Shown here one piece after another: positions 26,517-35,538 of a stretch of 54,938 nt of DNA. The stretch spans positions 1 to 54,938 of the forward strand of contig CAKPDO010000005.1 in the NCBI GenBank assembly GCA_934148985.1, given 5' to 3'. Both the position numbers and the translations under genes were made by a program. Origin of the DNA: an uncultured Clostridia bacterium. GTDB taxonomy: Bacteria; Bacillota; Clostridia; TANB77; CAG-508. The notes below the pieces were generated by a model. The model was not told the DNA's origin and did not search any database. It was given only the letters and a program-made list of their open reading frames with translations. Numbering within the stretch: position 1 is the first letter of the stretch; each line of letters begins with the position of its first letter.

Positions 26517-27409
26517 CATAATATCTTTCTAATTTTAGCCACAAAAAATCCTTCAAATAACTCATTAGGCGCAACTACTTTTGCTTCCTTTATTGCACAT
26601 GGCAAACATTCAATTTCATCATCAAAATCTACTTGAACCAAGTTTGCCTTAAAATCTTTCAAAACCTTTTCTATAACCTTTTCATTTTCATTTTTCAAAA
26701 TTGAACATGTAGAATACACCATTTCTCCTCCAGGTTTTAAAATTTTCAAAGCCTTTCTTAACAATTTTTCTTGAGTCTTGCTAGACTTTTGGATAAGTTC
26801 CAATGTAAAGTTACTTTTAAAAACATTATCTGTTCCACTACCACTACAAGGTGCGTCAAGTAAAATCTTGTCAAAAGAAAAGAAATCACTTAAACTCGCT
26901 GCATCTTCTAACATTACATTTACCATGCTTGCTCCTTGTTTTTCTAAATTGTATTTAAGTTTTTCACCTCTAATTTTATTTCTTTCACATGCTGTAATAT
27001 ATGCTTTATTTTGTGATAAAGCTGCTAATTGTGTTGTTTTTCCTCCGGGTGCTGCTGCCATATCTAATATATTTTCTTGTGGCTTAGGATTTAATACTAT
27101 CGGTGGCAACATTGATGATAAATTTTGTAAATAAATCTTGCCTTGCTTATATATTTCTAATTCTTTTAATATATCCTCTTTTGCATTTTCTATTATAAAA
27201 GCATCATTATACCATCTTAGATTTTTAAAACTTATATTTTCAGCAATCAAAGCCTCTTTAATTTCATCGACATTTGATTTTATTGTATTTACTCTTAATG
27301 TTACTTTCTTAGGTTTTAATAAATTTAAAATTATATTTTCAGAAATTTCTTTTCCATATTGTTTTATTAAAAGTTCTTCAAAAAAATTTGGCACTACTTT
27401 TTCCATCAA
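26513..27409 (-). CDS. RsmB/RsmF-type rRNA (cytosine-5) methyltransferase
   Basis: 298 aa NOL1/NOP2/Sun family enzyme. N-terminal RNA-recognition part (KKVTLRVNTIKSN), SAM-binding NILDMAAAPGGKTTQLAAL, DKILLDAPCSGSG with the PC motif cysteine, and VYSTCSILKNENEKVI with the catalytic cysteine, then FFVAKI at the end. It methylates a cytosine in rRNA, or less likely tRNA. Shorter than full RsmF, lacking a C-terminal PUA-like domain. Two ATGs in a row at the start; either works. It ends 17 nt before... the MATE gene lies upstream with an 17-nt gap, so they may be co-transcribed. Confidence 0.88.
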   Translation of the reverse strand: MMEKVVPNFFEELLIKQYGKEISENIILNLLKPKKVTLRVNTIKSNVDEIKEALIAENISFKNLRWYNDAFIIENAKEDILKELEIYKQGKIYLQNLSSMLPPIVLNPKPQENILDMAAAPGGKTTQLAALSQNKAYITACERNKIRGEKLKYNLEKQGASMVNVMLEDAASLSDFFSFDKILLDAPCSGSGTDNVFKSNFTLELIQKSSKTQEKLLRKALKILKPGGEMVYSTCSILKNENEKVIEKVLKDFKANLVQVDFDDEIECLPCAIKEAKVVAPNELFEGFFVAKIRKILC

Positions 27410-27426
27410 TGTGTCCTTTCTTTATT

Positions 27427-29430
27427 TTATAATAATATTCCCGTTTTTTTATTTACCATTTCACAAATTAACTCCGCTGCTTTTTCTACACCTATTCCGT
27501 CACTATTTATACAAATATCATAATTTTCAGGATTTTTCCACTCTTTTTCTGTATAGTATTTATAGTGATTTGCTCTTAACTTATTAATTCTGTTTATTTC
27601 CTTTTCAGCATTGTTTTCATCTAGTCCATATATATTTACGGCTCTATTTACTTTGCCTTTCATATCACTATAAACAAATATTTTAATTACGTCTTTTTTA
27701 TCTTTTAATATGAAATCCGCACATCTTCCTACTATAACACAAGAATCCTCATCAGCAATTTTTTTAATTAATTCCGATTCGCTTATAAATAATTCATCTG
27801 AATTACTTAGTCCAGAATAATATCCATTATTTAATGTTTCAAGTGCACTTCTTTTTTGCTCACTGTTTTCAATGTATTTAGCCGAAAGTCCTGTTTCTTC
27901 TGCTAATTTTGAAATAAATTCTTTATCATATAGTTTTATTTTAAGCTTTTCAGCAATTAATTTTCCTATATATCTTCCACCTGAACCATATTCTCTTGCT
28001 ATTGTTATTATTATTTTATCTTTGTTTTCTTTACTTACGTTTGTTTCTTTAGAAACAATTTCATTTTCAGTACCGTTTTCCTTTAAATACTTTATTTCTT
28101 TAATTAATAAAAATGCTGCTAGTACAAATGCTAATCCATCTGCAACAGGTCCTGCATATAAAACTCCCATTATGCCAAATATTTTGCTTAATATAATCAT
28201 TGATGGTATTAATATAACAATCTGTCTTGAAAGAGATAATATTGCACTTTTTGTACTTTTTCCAATTGCTTGAAAAAATATTCCAGATGGTATTTGTACT
28301 CCATTAAATATACATAAAAGTAAATATGTTCTAAACGCTAAACATGCAAACTCCATGTAGTTTTCATCTCCACTACCAAATATTGCAATCAATTTATCTG
28401 GTATTGTCTGGAATAATATAAATGCTATCGTGCTTATTACTAAACTTGAACCTAAGACTATTTTTAAAGTTTGTTTTACTCTATCGAATTTTCTAGCGCC
28501 ATAATTGTACCCAAATATCGGCTGACTTCCTGCTGCAATTCCTATTATTATACTATTTAGTATTTGGCTTATTTTCATAACGATTCCAAGGACAGTAATC
28601 GGTATTTCAGCTCCAAATTTGCTTTCTGCTCCAGCTTTTCCAAGTAAATTATTTTCTGCTGTCATAACACATACAATGCTCATTTCTGTTATGAAACTGC
28701 TTATTCCCAATGCTGATACTTTTTTACATACATTTGCTCTTAATTTCAAACTGTCTTTGTCTATTCTTATTGATTTAAATCTTTTTATATATGCCACATT
28801 TAATGTAAATGTTAAAATTTGACTTATAACAGTTGCTATTGCTGCTCCCTCTACTCCCTTATGTAATACAAATATAAATATTGGGTCTAAAATTGTATTT
28901 AATATTGCACCTGCAAGCATTGATGTCATTGCATATTTAGGACTTCCATCTGCTCTTATAATTGAGTTTAGGGTTGTTCCTATCATTGAGAAAGGAAATC
29001 CTATTGCAATGATTTTTCCATATGCCATTGCATAATCTCTTAAATTATCTGTACATCCAAATATCTTTAAAAATATTGGCAAAAATATTAAAGTTATAGC
29101 TCCAAATAAAACTGATACTATTACTGATAGTAAAATTCCATTTCCTATACCTATTTTTGCTTCTTCTTGCTTTTTTTCCCCTAATTTTAAACTTAAATAA
29201 CTTGATGCTCCATCCCCAAACATTAATGAAAATGCAAGTCCAATCATTACTAATGGGAATACTACATTTGTTGCTCCATTTCCTAAATATCCTACTCCTT
29301 GTCCAATAAAAATTTGGTCTACTATATTATATAGTGAATTTACAAGTAATGAAATTATACAAGGAACAGAAAATTTTATAATTAATTTGCTAATTTTTTC
29401 ATGTCCTAGTATGTTTTCTTCTTTTTCCAT
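27427..29430 (-). CDS. Fusion: MATE-family efflux transporter + cytidylate kinase-like domain
   Basis: 667 aa in one frame. Residues 1-450 form a twelve-helix MATE transporter (IIKFSVPCIISLLVNSLYNIVDQIFIGQG at the start, FGYNYGARKFDRVKQ in the middle). After a charged linker (about 450-470) comes a cytidylate kinase-like (AAA_26) domain: ITIAREYGSGGRYIGKLIAEKL P-loop, KLYDKEFISKLAEETGLS, VIVGRCADFIL, and a C-terminal DICINSDGIGVEKA. The transporter is likely a cation- or drug-coupled exporter; the kinase domain would be cytoplasmic. The leader carries copy A of a repeated promoter module (29441-29500). Confidence 0.9.
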   Translation of the reverse strand: MEKEENILGHEKISKLIIKFSVPCIISLLVNSLYNIVDQIFIGQGVGYLGNGATNVVFPLVMIGLAFSLMFGDGASSYLSLKLGEKKQEEAKIGIGNGILLSVIVSVLFGAITLIFLPIFLKIFGCTDNLRDYAMAYGKIIAIGFPFSMIGTTLNSIIRADGSPKYAMTSMLAGAILNTILDPIFIFVLHKGVEGAAIATVISQILTFTLNVAYIKRFKSIRIDKDSLKLRANVCKKVSALGISSFITEMSIVCVMTAENNLLGKAGAESKFGAEIPITVLGIVMKISQILNSIIIGIAAGSQPIFGYNYGARKFDRVKQTLKIVLGSSLVISTIAFILFQTIPDKLIAIFGSGDENYMEFACLAFRTYLLLCIFNGVQIPSGIFFQAIGKSTKSAILSLSRQIVILIPSMIILSKIFGIMGVLYAGPVADGLAFVLAAFLLIKEIKYLKENGTENEIVSKETNVSKENKDKIIITIAREYGSGGRYIGKLIAEKLKIKLYDKEFISKLAEETGLSAKYIENSEQKRSALETLNNGYYSGLSNSDELFISESELIKKIADEDSCVIVGRCADFILKDKKDVIKIFVYSDMKGKVNRAVNIYGLDENNAEKEINRINKLRANHYKYYTEKEWKNPENYDICINSDGIGVEKAAELICEMVNKKTGILL

Positions 29431-29440
29431 TTTTTACCAC

Positions 29441-29500
29441 ATTCCTTTCTTTTAAGGCACAAAATTTGATTAAAAATATTTTACAATTTTTTTCAAACTT
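29441..29500 (-). repeat. Repeated leader/promoter module, copy A
   Basis: About 60 bp shared with 33862-33922 and 53814-53880, always immediately before a minus-strand start codon. It contains TTGAAA and TTTAAT (16-nt spacing here), the invariant AATCAAATTTTGTGCC and the ribosome-binding AAAGGAAT. Confidence 0.85.
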
Positions 29501-29627
29501 CTCCCTCTTTCTTTTTTATTTTTTGATGTAATCATACATGTTATAGGTTAAGTAAGCCCTAGTATTATACTTTTTTTGAAGAATTTTGTCAAATGAATTT
29601 TCGCTTTTTTTGAAATTTTTTTATAAT

Positions 29628-29674
29628 AAAAAGATATAATTACACAAAGATAAACGTGTAATTATATCTTTTTA
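29628..29674 (-). terminator. Terminator after the coiled-coil gene
   Basis: AAAAAGATATAATTACAC … GTGTAATTATATCTTTTT long hairpin; symmetrical, may act in both directions. Confidence 0.88.
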
Positions 29675-30076
29675 CTATTCAGCTGTTTCTAATTTTAAAA
29701 GCCTTCTATTATGCCAATCTAAAGTATTTTGCATTCCTTTTATTCGTAAATCGTTTTCTTCAAATTTGTCATTAAGCACTTCTCCTAAATCAAATAAAGC
29801 TGCAATTTTGTCTGAAAGGTCATGTTCCATTCTAGCCATATTCTGTCTTATTCTGACTAATTCGCTTGAGTGTTCTTTTAACATTTTTGAGTGTTCTTCT
29901 AGCATTTTTGAATGTTCGTTTAATGTTTTGGTGTGTTCATTTAGTATTTTAGTATGCTCATTTAAGGTTTGTGTATGTTCATTTAGTATTCTGGTATGAA
30001 CATCTAATACCTTATTAACATTCTTTAGATTTTCAGACATTTCGATTAAAAGACTATCTCTTTGTTCGTCTGTCAT
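29675..30076 (-). CDS. Coiled-coil protein with 7-residue repeats
   Basis: 133 aa, no membrane segment. The centre consists of near-perfect heptads: NEHTQTL NEHTKIL NEHTKTL NEHSKML, then EEHSKML KEHSSEL, forming a long uninterrupted coiled coil; the ends are also helical. Function not known; similar small proteins occur singly in Firmicutes. The DNA repeat (about 21 bp) makes copy-number variation likely. Starts at ATG with AGGAGG upstream. Confidence 0.7.
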   Translation of the reverse strand: MTDEQRDSLLIEMSENLKNVNKVLDVHTRILNEHTQTLNEHTKILNEHTKTLNEHSKMLEEHSKMLKEHSSELVRIRQNMARMEHDLSDKIAALFDLGEVLNDKFEENDLRIKGMQNTLDWHNRRLLKLETAE

Positions 30077-30339
30077 AGTTTATTCCTCCTTTTTTACATA
30101 TTTTCCAAATTTACATTTATAAAAAATTCATAGAGATAATAAAATTAACTTTTAGAACAAAATTTTCTCAAATAAATTAATTGAATAAAGAAATTTGAAA
30201 TTTACATCTCAGATTATATGTCAAATTTTGTCATCTTGTCAAGTTATTTTCACCGCAAATTTAGACACTTTTCGACAAAATGCTTCGTATAATTTCTTTA
30301 TTTTAACTAATTTATATCTTATATAAAATAATCTATTTT

Positions 30340-30645
30340 TTATTGTATATTATTTTCTTCAGTTATAATGTTGTTTTCTTCAACCGTTGCTGCTATTTCT
30401 GTATCAAAAGAAAATACCTTTTTTTCTGCTCTTGCTTTTTCTTCAAATTTCTTTTCAAATTCAGCTTTTGTAGCATTTAAAGAATCTTGCATTGCTGAAA
30501 ACATTTTTTCAACATCATCTTTTGTAAAATCATATGAATTGCTTCTTGCCATTGGTTCTAATATTTGAATGTCATGCATTACATTATTTACCCTTTTTCC
30601 TGCAAATTCCATAAATTTCTTTCTTTTTTCTTCATTTACTTCCAT
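30340..30645 (-). CDS. Small hypothetical helical protein
   Basis: 101 aa from ATG 30643-30645, with GAAGGGAG as ribosome-binding site (an in-frame TTG six codons upstream lies on that site and is rejected). Charged and helical (RKKFMEFAGKRVNNVMHDIQ, FSAMQDSLNATKAEFEKKFEEKARAEKK), with an acidic Asn-rich tail. No membrane segment. I do not recognise it; neighbours are a coiled-coil protein and a patatin. Confidence 0.6.
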   Translation of the reverse strand: MEVNEEKRKKFMEFAGKRVNNVMHDIQILEPMARSNSYDFTKDDVEKMFSAMQDSLNATKAEFEKKFEEKARAEKKVFSFDTEIAATVEENNIITEENNIQ

Positions 30646-30711
30646 TTTTGTTACTCCCTTCAATTAATATGTAATTACATTTTTAATTTATATCACAAAA
30701 GAAATGAAAAA

Positions 30712-31575
30712 TCAAACATATTTTAATATTTTTTCTTTTTGCCTCATAACTGCATCATATCCGTTTTGTACTGTTTTTTCTATTTCATCCATCGAAAGCA
30801 AACTTGTATTTGGATTATAAATTTCTATTGCAATATCTGCTATTTCTTTTGCCTTTTCTACTCCAGAATGTGAAAATATATCAAGTGCTCTTACTAACAC
30901 ACCTTCCAAACTTTTGCTAGGTGTATATTTATTTAAATCAAAACATATTGCAATTGTTTTAGTTGCTCCCATATCTTTTAAAACTTGTACCGGTAAATTA
31001 TCTACCGTTCCTCCATCTAAAAAATTATATTTTTCATAATTTGATGTTGTAAATATTGCTGGAAATGCCATGCTTGAACGTACAGCCTTTCCTATTGTTA
31101 TATCTTTTATATAATCTATGTTTTTATCTTTGTTTTTTAATTCTTCTGATATAAATAGACATTCTTTCATTGATATTGTATCAACTGTAGCTATTGCAAT
31201 CTTTGTAGATGTAAAACTTGAAAGCATTTCTTTTCCTTTTTCTTTTGCTGCTTCATTTATAAAATTTTCTACAAGTCCTCCATCTATTATGCCCTCTACC
31301 CTTGTTTCTTTATGTAAAAGGAAATTTATTGCCATTTGGCATAATACTTTTTTCCTTATCTTTAATATTTTTTTGTATTTTTCTTTACATATTTTTTGTA
31401 TCTCATCTGGAGTATATCCCATCGCATAAAGTGATGCAATTGCACTTCCTGTGCTTGTTCCTGATATATATTTTATTTTTATTCCTAGTTCTTCTAAAGC
31501 TTTTAAGGCTCCTATATGTGCAAATCCTTGTAGCCCTCCACCTGCTAACGATATACCAAATTTTGTATTTTCCAT
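30712..31575 (-). CDS. Patatin-like phospholipase (RssA/YlbK type)
   Basis: 287 aa serine hydrolase. Oxyanion loop SLAGGGLQGFAHIGAL, nucleophile elbow GTSTGS, and catalytic aspartate in FLDGGTVDNLPV are all present. No signal peptide, so likely cytoplasmic lipid or acyl hydrolase. The ATG starting MENTK fits AGGAG spacing better than the ATG two codons before. Single gene. Confidence 0.92.
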   Translation of the reverse strand: MENTKFGISLAGGGLQGFAHIGALKALEELGIKIKYISGTSTGSAIASLYAMGYTPDEIQKICKEKYKKILKIRKKVLCQMAINFLLHKETRVEGIIDGGLVENFINEAAKEKGKEMLSSFTSTKIAIATVDTISMKECLFISEELKNKDKNIDYIKDITIGKAVRSSMAFPAIFTTSNYEKYNFLDGGTVDNLPVQVLKDMGATKTIAICFDLNKYTPSKSLEGVLVRALDIFSHSGVEKAKEIADIAIEIYNPNTSLLSMDEIEKTVQNGYDAVMRQKEKILKYV

Positions 31576-31655
31576 TTTCATTCTCCTATTTCAAAATAAT
31601 CTTTTTGTAAATTTTGCCATTTATGGCACTTTTTTTCAATGGTACTTAAAAAATC

Positions 31656-33497
31656 TTATTTTTTCACTTTAAGCATTCTTAAAGCATTAATTATAGCAAT
31701 TATAGAAACACCTACATCTGCAAAAACAGCTTCCCACATAGTTGAAAGACCAATTGCTGTAAGAACTAAAACTAAAACCTTAATAAAAATTGCAAAAACA
31801 ATGTTTTCTTTTACAATCTTCATTGTTTTTCTAGATAAGCCGATAGCGTCAGCTATTTTAGAAGGTTCATCTGTCATAATAACAACATCAGCGGCTTCAA
31901 TTGCCGCATCAGAGCCTAATGCTCCCATTGCAATTCCTATATCAGACATAGCAAGAACAGGACTATCATTTATTCCATCGCCTACAAATACGAGTTTACC
32001 CTTTTCTGTTTTTTCTCTCATTAAACTTTCTACTTTTTCTACTTTTCCATCTGGCAATAATTCTGTATAAACTTCGTCAAGTCCAATTTTTTCTCCAACA
32101 GCTTCTCCAACTGTTTTTTTATCACCTGTAAGCATTACAGTTTTCTTTACGCCTAAATCTTTCAAATTCTTTATGAGTCCTAATGAATCTTCTTTTATTT
32201 CATCTGAAATTATAATTAATCCTTTATATTTATTATTTATGGCCACATATAAAATTGTTCCAATATCTTCACTTTTAGTATATTCAATTTTGTTTTCTTC
32301 CATCAATTTTTCATTACCAATTAGCACATTCTTATTATCAATTTTTACACTTATTCCATGCCCAGAAATTTCTTTTATATCTTTAATCCTATTTGTATCT
32401 ATTTGTTTTTTATAAGCATTTTTTATAGATTTTGCAATAGGATGATTTGAATAATTTTCTGCATATGCTGCAATCTCAAGTAATTCGTCTTTATCTATAT
32501 TATTCGTTTCAATTTTTTGAACTTCAAATACTCCTTTAGTTAAAGTTCCAGTTTTATCAAATACTGCAATTTCAGTTGAAGCCAAAGCCTCTAAATAGTT
32601 ACTTCCTTTTATTAATATTCCCATTTTAGATGCTCCACCAATTCCACCGAAAAAGCTTAGTGGTATTGATATAACTAATGCACATGGACATGAAACAACT
32701 AAAAATGATAGTGCTCTATAAATCCATTCGCTAAATGATGTTCCTTTAAATATAAATGGTGGAACAATAGCAAGAATTACGGCTATTATTACAACTGTTG
32801 GAGTATAATATTTAGCAAATCTTGTAATAAAATTTTCAGATTTTGATTTTTTGCTACTTGCATTCTCAACTAAATCCAGAATTTTACTTACTGTAGATTC
32901 TCCATATTCTTTTGAAACTTTTACTAAAATTTTTCCACTTTCATTTATCGAACCACTTAATACTTCATCATTTACCTTTACTTCTACTGGCACAGATTCT
33001 CCTGTTAGTGCTTTTGTATCAAGCATTGTTGTTCCTTCTGCAATTATTCCATCTAGTGGTATTTTTTCTCCAGGTTTTACAACAATTAGTTCTCCAATTT
33101 TTACATCATCTGGGTCAACTTTTTCTTCTTTATTATTTCTTATTACATTTGCATAATCTGGTCTTATATCCATTAAACTTGATATTGATTTTCTCGATTT
33201 ATCAACTGCATAGCTTTGGAATAATTCCCCAATTTGGTAAAATAACATTACTGCAACTGCCTCTGGAAATTCTCCAACCCCAAATGCTCCAATAGTTGCA
33301 ACAGCCATTAAAAAGTTTTCATCAAATACTTTTCCTCTAAAAATATTTCTTATAGCCTTTTTCAATATGCTAAATCCTACTATCAAATAGCTTATTATAA
33401 ATAATGCATCTTTTATCCAAATATTTCCAAAGTTTCCCACAATTGCAATTATGTATATAACTAGTGCTATTAATATTTTTATTGCTCTTTTTTTCAT
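31656..33497 (-). CDS. Heavy-metal P1B-type ATPase (CadA/ZntA-like)
   Basis: About 613 aa. Eight membrane helices with the metal-site CPC in VVSCPCALVISIP, phosphorylation motif DKTGTLTKG, TGES (LTGESVPVEV), the P1B HP motif SNHPIAKS and hinge GDGINDSPVLA. Together with the CadC-like regulator this suggests export of Zn(II), Cd(II) or Pb(II). It lacks the usual N-terminal metal-binding domain, which is encoded separately at 33630-33851. The start is unsure: ATG 33497, GTG 33503 or ATG 33518 are in frame around AAAGGA. Confidence 0.95.
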   Translation of the reverse strand: MKKRAIKILIALVIYIIAIVGNFGNIWIKDALFIISYLIVGFSILKKAIRNIFRGKVFDENFLMAVATIGAFGVGEFPEAVAVMLFYQIGELFQSYAVDKSRKSISSLMDIRPDYANVIRNNKEEKVDPDDVKIGELIVVKPGEKIPLDGIIAEGTTMLDTKALTGESVPVEVKVNDEVLSGSINESGKILVKVSKEYGESTVSKILDLVENASSKKSKSENFITRFAKYYTPTVVIIAVILAIVPPFIFKGTSFSEWIYRALSFLVVSCPCALVISIPLSFFGGIGGASKMGILIKGSNYLEALASTEIAVFDKTGTLTKGVFEVQKIETNNIDKDELLEIAAYAENYSNHPIAKSIKNAYKKQIDTNRIKDIKEISGHGISVKIDNKNVLIGNEKLMEENKIEYTKSEDIGTILYVAINNKYKGLIIISDEIKEDSLGLIKNLKDLGVKKTVMLTGDKKTVGEAVGEKIGLDEVYTELLPDGKVEKVESLMREKTEKGKLVFVGDGINDSPVLAMSDIGIAMGALGSDAAIEAADVVIMTDEPSKIADAIGLSRKTMKIVKENIVFAIFIKVLVLVLTAIGLSTMWEAVFADVGVSIIAIINALRMLKVKK

Positions 33498-33594
33498 TTC
33501 CACTATCATTCCTTTCATTAAAGACTCAAATTAGAATGAATAAATTTCCATTATTTGGATATTATTCAGCCTTTCTTTTTCCTTTCTTTAATTT

Positions 33595-33631
33595 GCCCAA
33601 ATCGAAAATATTTTCAATTTGGGCTTTTTTT
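33595..33631 (+). other. Hairpin between the HMA gene and the P-type ATPase gene
   Basis: GCCCAAATCGAAAAT … ATTTTCAATTTGGGC with its T-run on the plus side, so on the operon (minus) strand it lacks a U-tract. It is probably an RNA processing or stabilising element, or a plus-strand terminator for antisense transcription. Confidence 0.55.
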
Positions 33632-33851
33632 ATACTTCTTTTATTGTACAATCTGGTTCTTCTCTTTTTATTACTTTTTGAACTTTTTTCATAACTTCTT
33701 CTTTCTTTTCTTCATCACATTCTATAACCAATTTTTCTGTCATAAAACTTATTGTTGCCTCATTTACTCCATCTATTTTTTGTATTGCTCTTTCTAATTC
33801 TGCTGCACAGTTTGCACAGTCTAATCCTTTTATTTTAAAATTATACTTCAT
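33630..33851 (-). CDS. Heavy-metal-associated (HMA) domain protein, CopZ-like
   Basis: 73 aa ferredoxin-like metal-binding domain, with the metal site GLDCANCAAELERAI near the N-terminus and the characteristic second half (GVNEATISFMTEKLVIE). The CxxC is the usual ligand pair. It likely hands metal to, or regulates, the ATPase encoded 130 nt downstream. It has its own copy of the repeated leader module (33862-33922). Confidence 0.9.
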   Translation of the reverse strand: MKYNFKIKGLDCANCAAELERAIQKIDGVNEATISFMTEKLVIECDEEKKEEVMKKVQKVIKREEPDCTIKEV

Positions 33852-33861
33852 ATTTACCTAT

Positions 33862-33922
33862 ATTCCTTTCTTTCAAGGCACAAAATTTGATTAAAAATAT
33901 TTTACAATTATTTTTCAAACTT
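33862..33922 (-). repeat. Repeated leader/promoter module, copy B
   Basis: Best-formed copy: -35 TTGAAA (33913-33918), 17-nt spacer, -10 TTTAAT (33890-33895), then AATCAAATTTTGTGCC and AAAGGAAT. It gives the HMA/ATPase genes a promoter separate from that of the regulator. Confidence 0.85.
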
Positions 33923-33937
33923 TTTACCTACATTTTT

Positions 33938-34300
33938 TTACTTTCTGTGTTCAATATGTTCCATTCCTACCTCGAACACCTCTTTTACATGCTCATCATC
34001 TAAACTATAAAATACTTCCTTGCCTACTTTTCGGCATTTTACTATTCCTGAACGTCTTAGCGTCCCTAATTGATGTGATATTGATGATTTGCTCATGTTT
34101 AAAACATTTGCTATATCACATACGCACATTTCGTTTTTATCCAGTGCATATAAGATTTTAGTTCTTGTTGTATCTCCTAATATTTTGAAAAATTCTGCTA
34201 ATTTGTTAAAAGTATCTTCATCTGCCATTTGTTTTATCGTGTTTTGTACAACATCTTGATGTATTATATTGCAATCACATATAAATTCATTTTTTGCCAT
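33938..34300 (-). CDS. ArsR/SmtB family metal-responsive repressor (CadC-like)
   Basis: 120 aa winged helix repressor. N-terminal CDC (FICDCNIIHQD) plus the alpha3 motif MCVCDIANVLNMSKSSISHQL match the Cd/Pb/Zn sensor CadC type, where these cysteines bind metal. The recognition helix is SKSSISHQLGTLRRSG. It presumably represses its own operon through the palindrome at 34337-34352 and frees it when metal rises. Confidence 0.92.
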   Translation of the reverse strand: MAKNEFICDCNIIHQDVVQNTIKQMADEDTFNKLAEFFKILGDTTRTKILYALDKNEMCVCDIANVLNMSKSSISHQLGTLRRSGIVKCRKVGKEVFYSLDDEHVKEVFEVGMEHIEHRK

Positions 34301-34336
34301 TTGTGCCCCCTTTCTATGATATACTCTTTTGTTTGG

Positions 34337-34352
34337 TTGAATATCTGTTCAA
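34337..34352 (-). promoter_or_regulatory. ArsR/SmtB-type operator
   Basis: TTGAATATCTGTTCAA, an inverted repeat of the type bound by SmtB/CadC proteins, lying just downstream of the -10 box of the arsR promoter, where a bound repressor would block transcription start. Confidence 0.75.
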
Positions 34353-34364
34353 CTTTCTTTTTAT

Positions 34365-34393
34365 ATTATATTCATAATAATTTTTATTGTCAA
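34365..34393 (-). promoter_or_regulatory. Promoter of the metal-resistance operon
   Basis: Perfect consensus: -35 TTGACA, 17-nt spacer, -10 TATAAT. Confidence 0.92.
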
Positions 34394-34444
34394 TATTTTT
34401 TATTTAATTTTTTAAAAAAAGACGCCAATATAAATTGACATCTT

Positions 34445-35392
34445 TTATCTTACAAATAAAATAATTAAATATGTTATATAAATAAGTAAATACACTATTC
34501 CATTAAATCTACTCATTTTGTCTTTTGGTGGTATAAACGGAAATATTGCTAAAATTATTGATGATACAATTAACACACTAAAATCAAAATTATAAGAAAA
34601 ATTATATGTAATTGGTGTAATAAGTGCAGATGCTCCAATTATAAGCAAAATATTAAAAATATTTGAACCTATAATATTTCCAATAGCTATGTCACTATTT
34701 CCTTTAATTGCAGCAGTTACACTTGTAACTAATTCCGGTAAACTAGTTCCTATTGCCAAAATAGTTAAGCTAATCAATTTTTCACTCCAATTAAAGTGAT
34801 TCGCTACATTTACCGCATTATTTACAACTAGGTCTCCGCCTATTTTTAACCCACAGATTCCTATTAATACAAAAATTATATTTTTTATTGTGCTATTTTT
34901 CTTTTCTTCTGTTTTAATTTCTACTATTTCCTTTTGACTTTCTCTTTTTCCCATATATATTGTGTACCCAATAAAAACACAAAATAGTATTAATAATGCG
35001 ATTGCCTCTATTTTAGATATTCCACCATTTGTATTACAAAAAATCATAAGAATAATTGTTACTAACAAACACATTGGTATTTCATATAATCTCGTTTCTT
35101 TTTGAAATACAACAGGTTTTATGGCCGCTGATAATCCCAATATAAGCAGTAAATTGCTTATGTTACTTCCTATAATATTTCCTATTGCCATATCTGAATA
35201 ACCATCTAGTGCTGATGTTATACTTACAAATAATTCTGGCATTGATGTTCCTATTGATACTATTGTAAGCCCAATTATTATTTCTGGAATATGAAATTTT
35301 TTAGCTATTCCGCTTGAACCATCAACTAATATATCCGCTCCTACAATTAATAGTACAAATCCTATTATAATTAAAATTACTGATAAAAACAT
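34445..35392 (-). CDS. Na+/Ca2+ exchanger family protein (YrbG-like CaCA)
   Basis: 315 aa, ten membrane helices in two inverted halves. The alpha-repeats are both clear: GTSMPELFVSITSAL with GNIIGSNISNLLLILG in the first half and GTSLPELVTSVTAAI with GNIIGSNIFNILLIIG in the second. It exchanges calcium for sodium or protons. Single gene. Confidence 0.92.
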   Translation of the reverse strand: MFLSVILIIIGFVLLIVGADILVDGSSGIAKKFHIPEIIIGLTIVSIGTSMPELFVSITSALDGYSDMAIGNIIGSNISNLLLILGLSAAIKPVVFQKETRLYEIPMCLLVTIILMIFCNTNGGISKIEAIALLILFCVFIGYTIYMGKRESQKEIVEIKTEEKKNSTIKNIIFVLIGICGLKIGGDLVVNNAVNVANHFNWSEKLISLTILAIGTSLPELVTSVTAAIKGNSDIAIGNIIGSNIFNILLIIGASALITPITYNFSYNFDFSVLIVSSIILAIFPFIPPKDKMSRFNGIVYLLIYITYLIILFVR

Positions 35393-35538
35393 AGATATTG
35401 CCTCCCTTTAAATTTATATTTACCAATGACTTATTATACTTTAATGATATTTTTTTTGCAAGATTTATCTCAATTTTTTTCTGGGTTAGCCTTTTATAAA
35501 AAAATGTGTTAATATACTTCTAGGAGGTAATTAAAAAT

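Noticed and set aside
30077..30339. Hidden gene in the 263-bp gap
   Set aside because: AT-rich, no frame with a ribosome-binding site; probably the promoter region of the coiled-coil gene.
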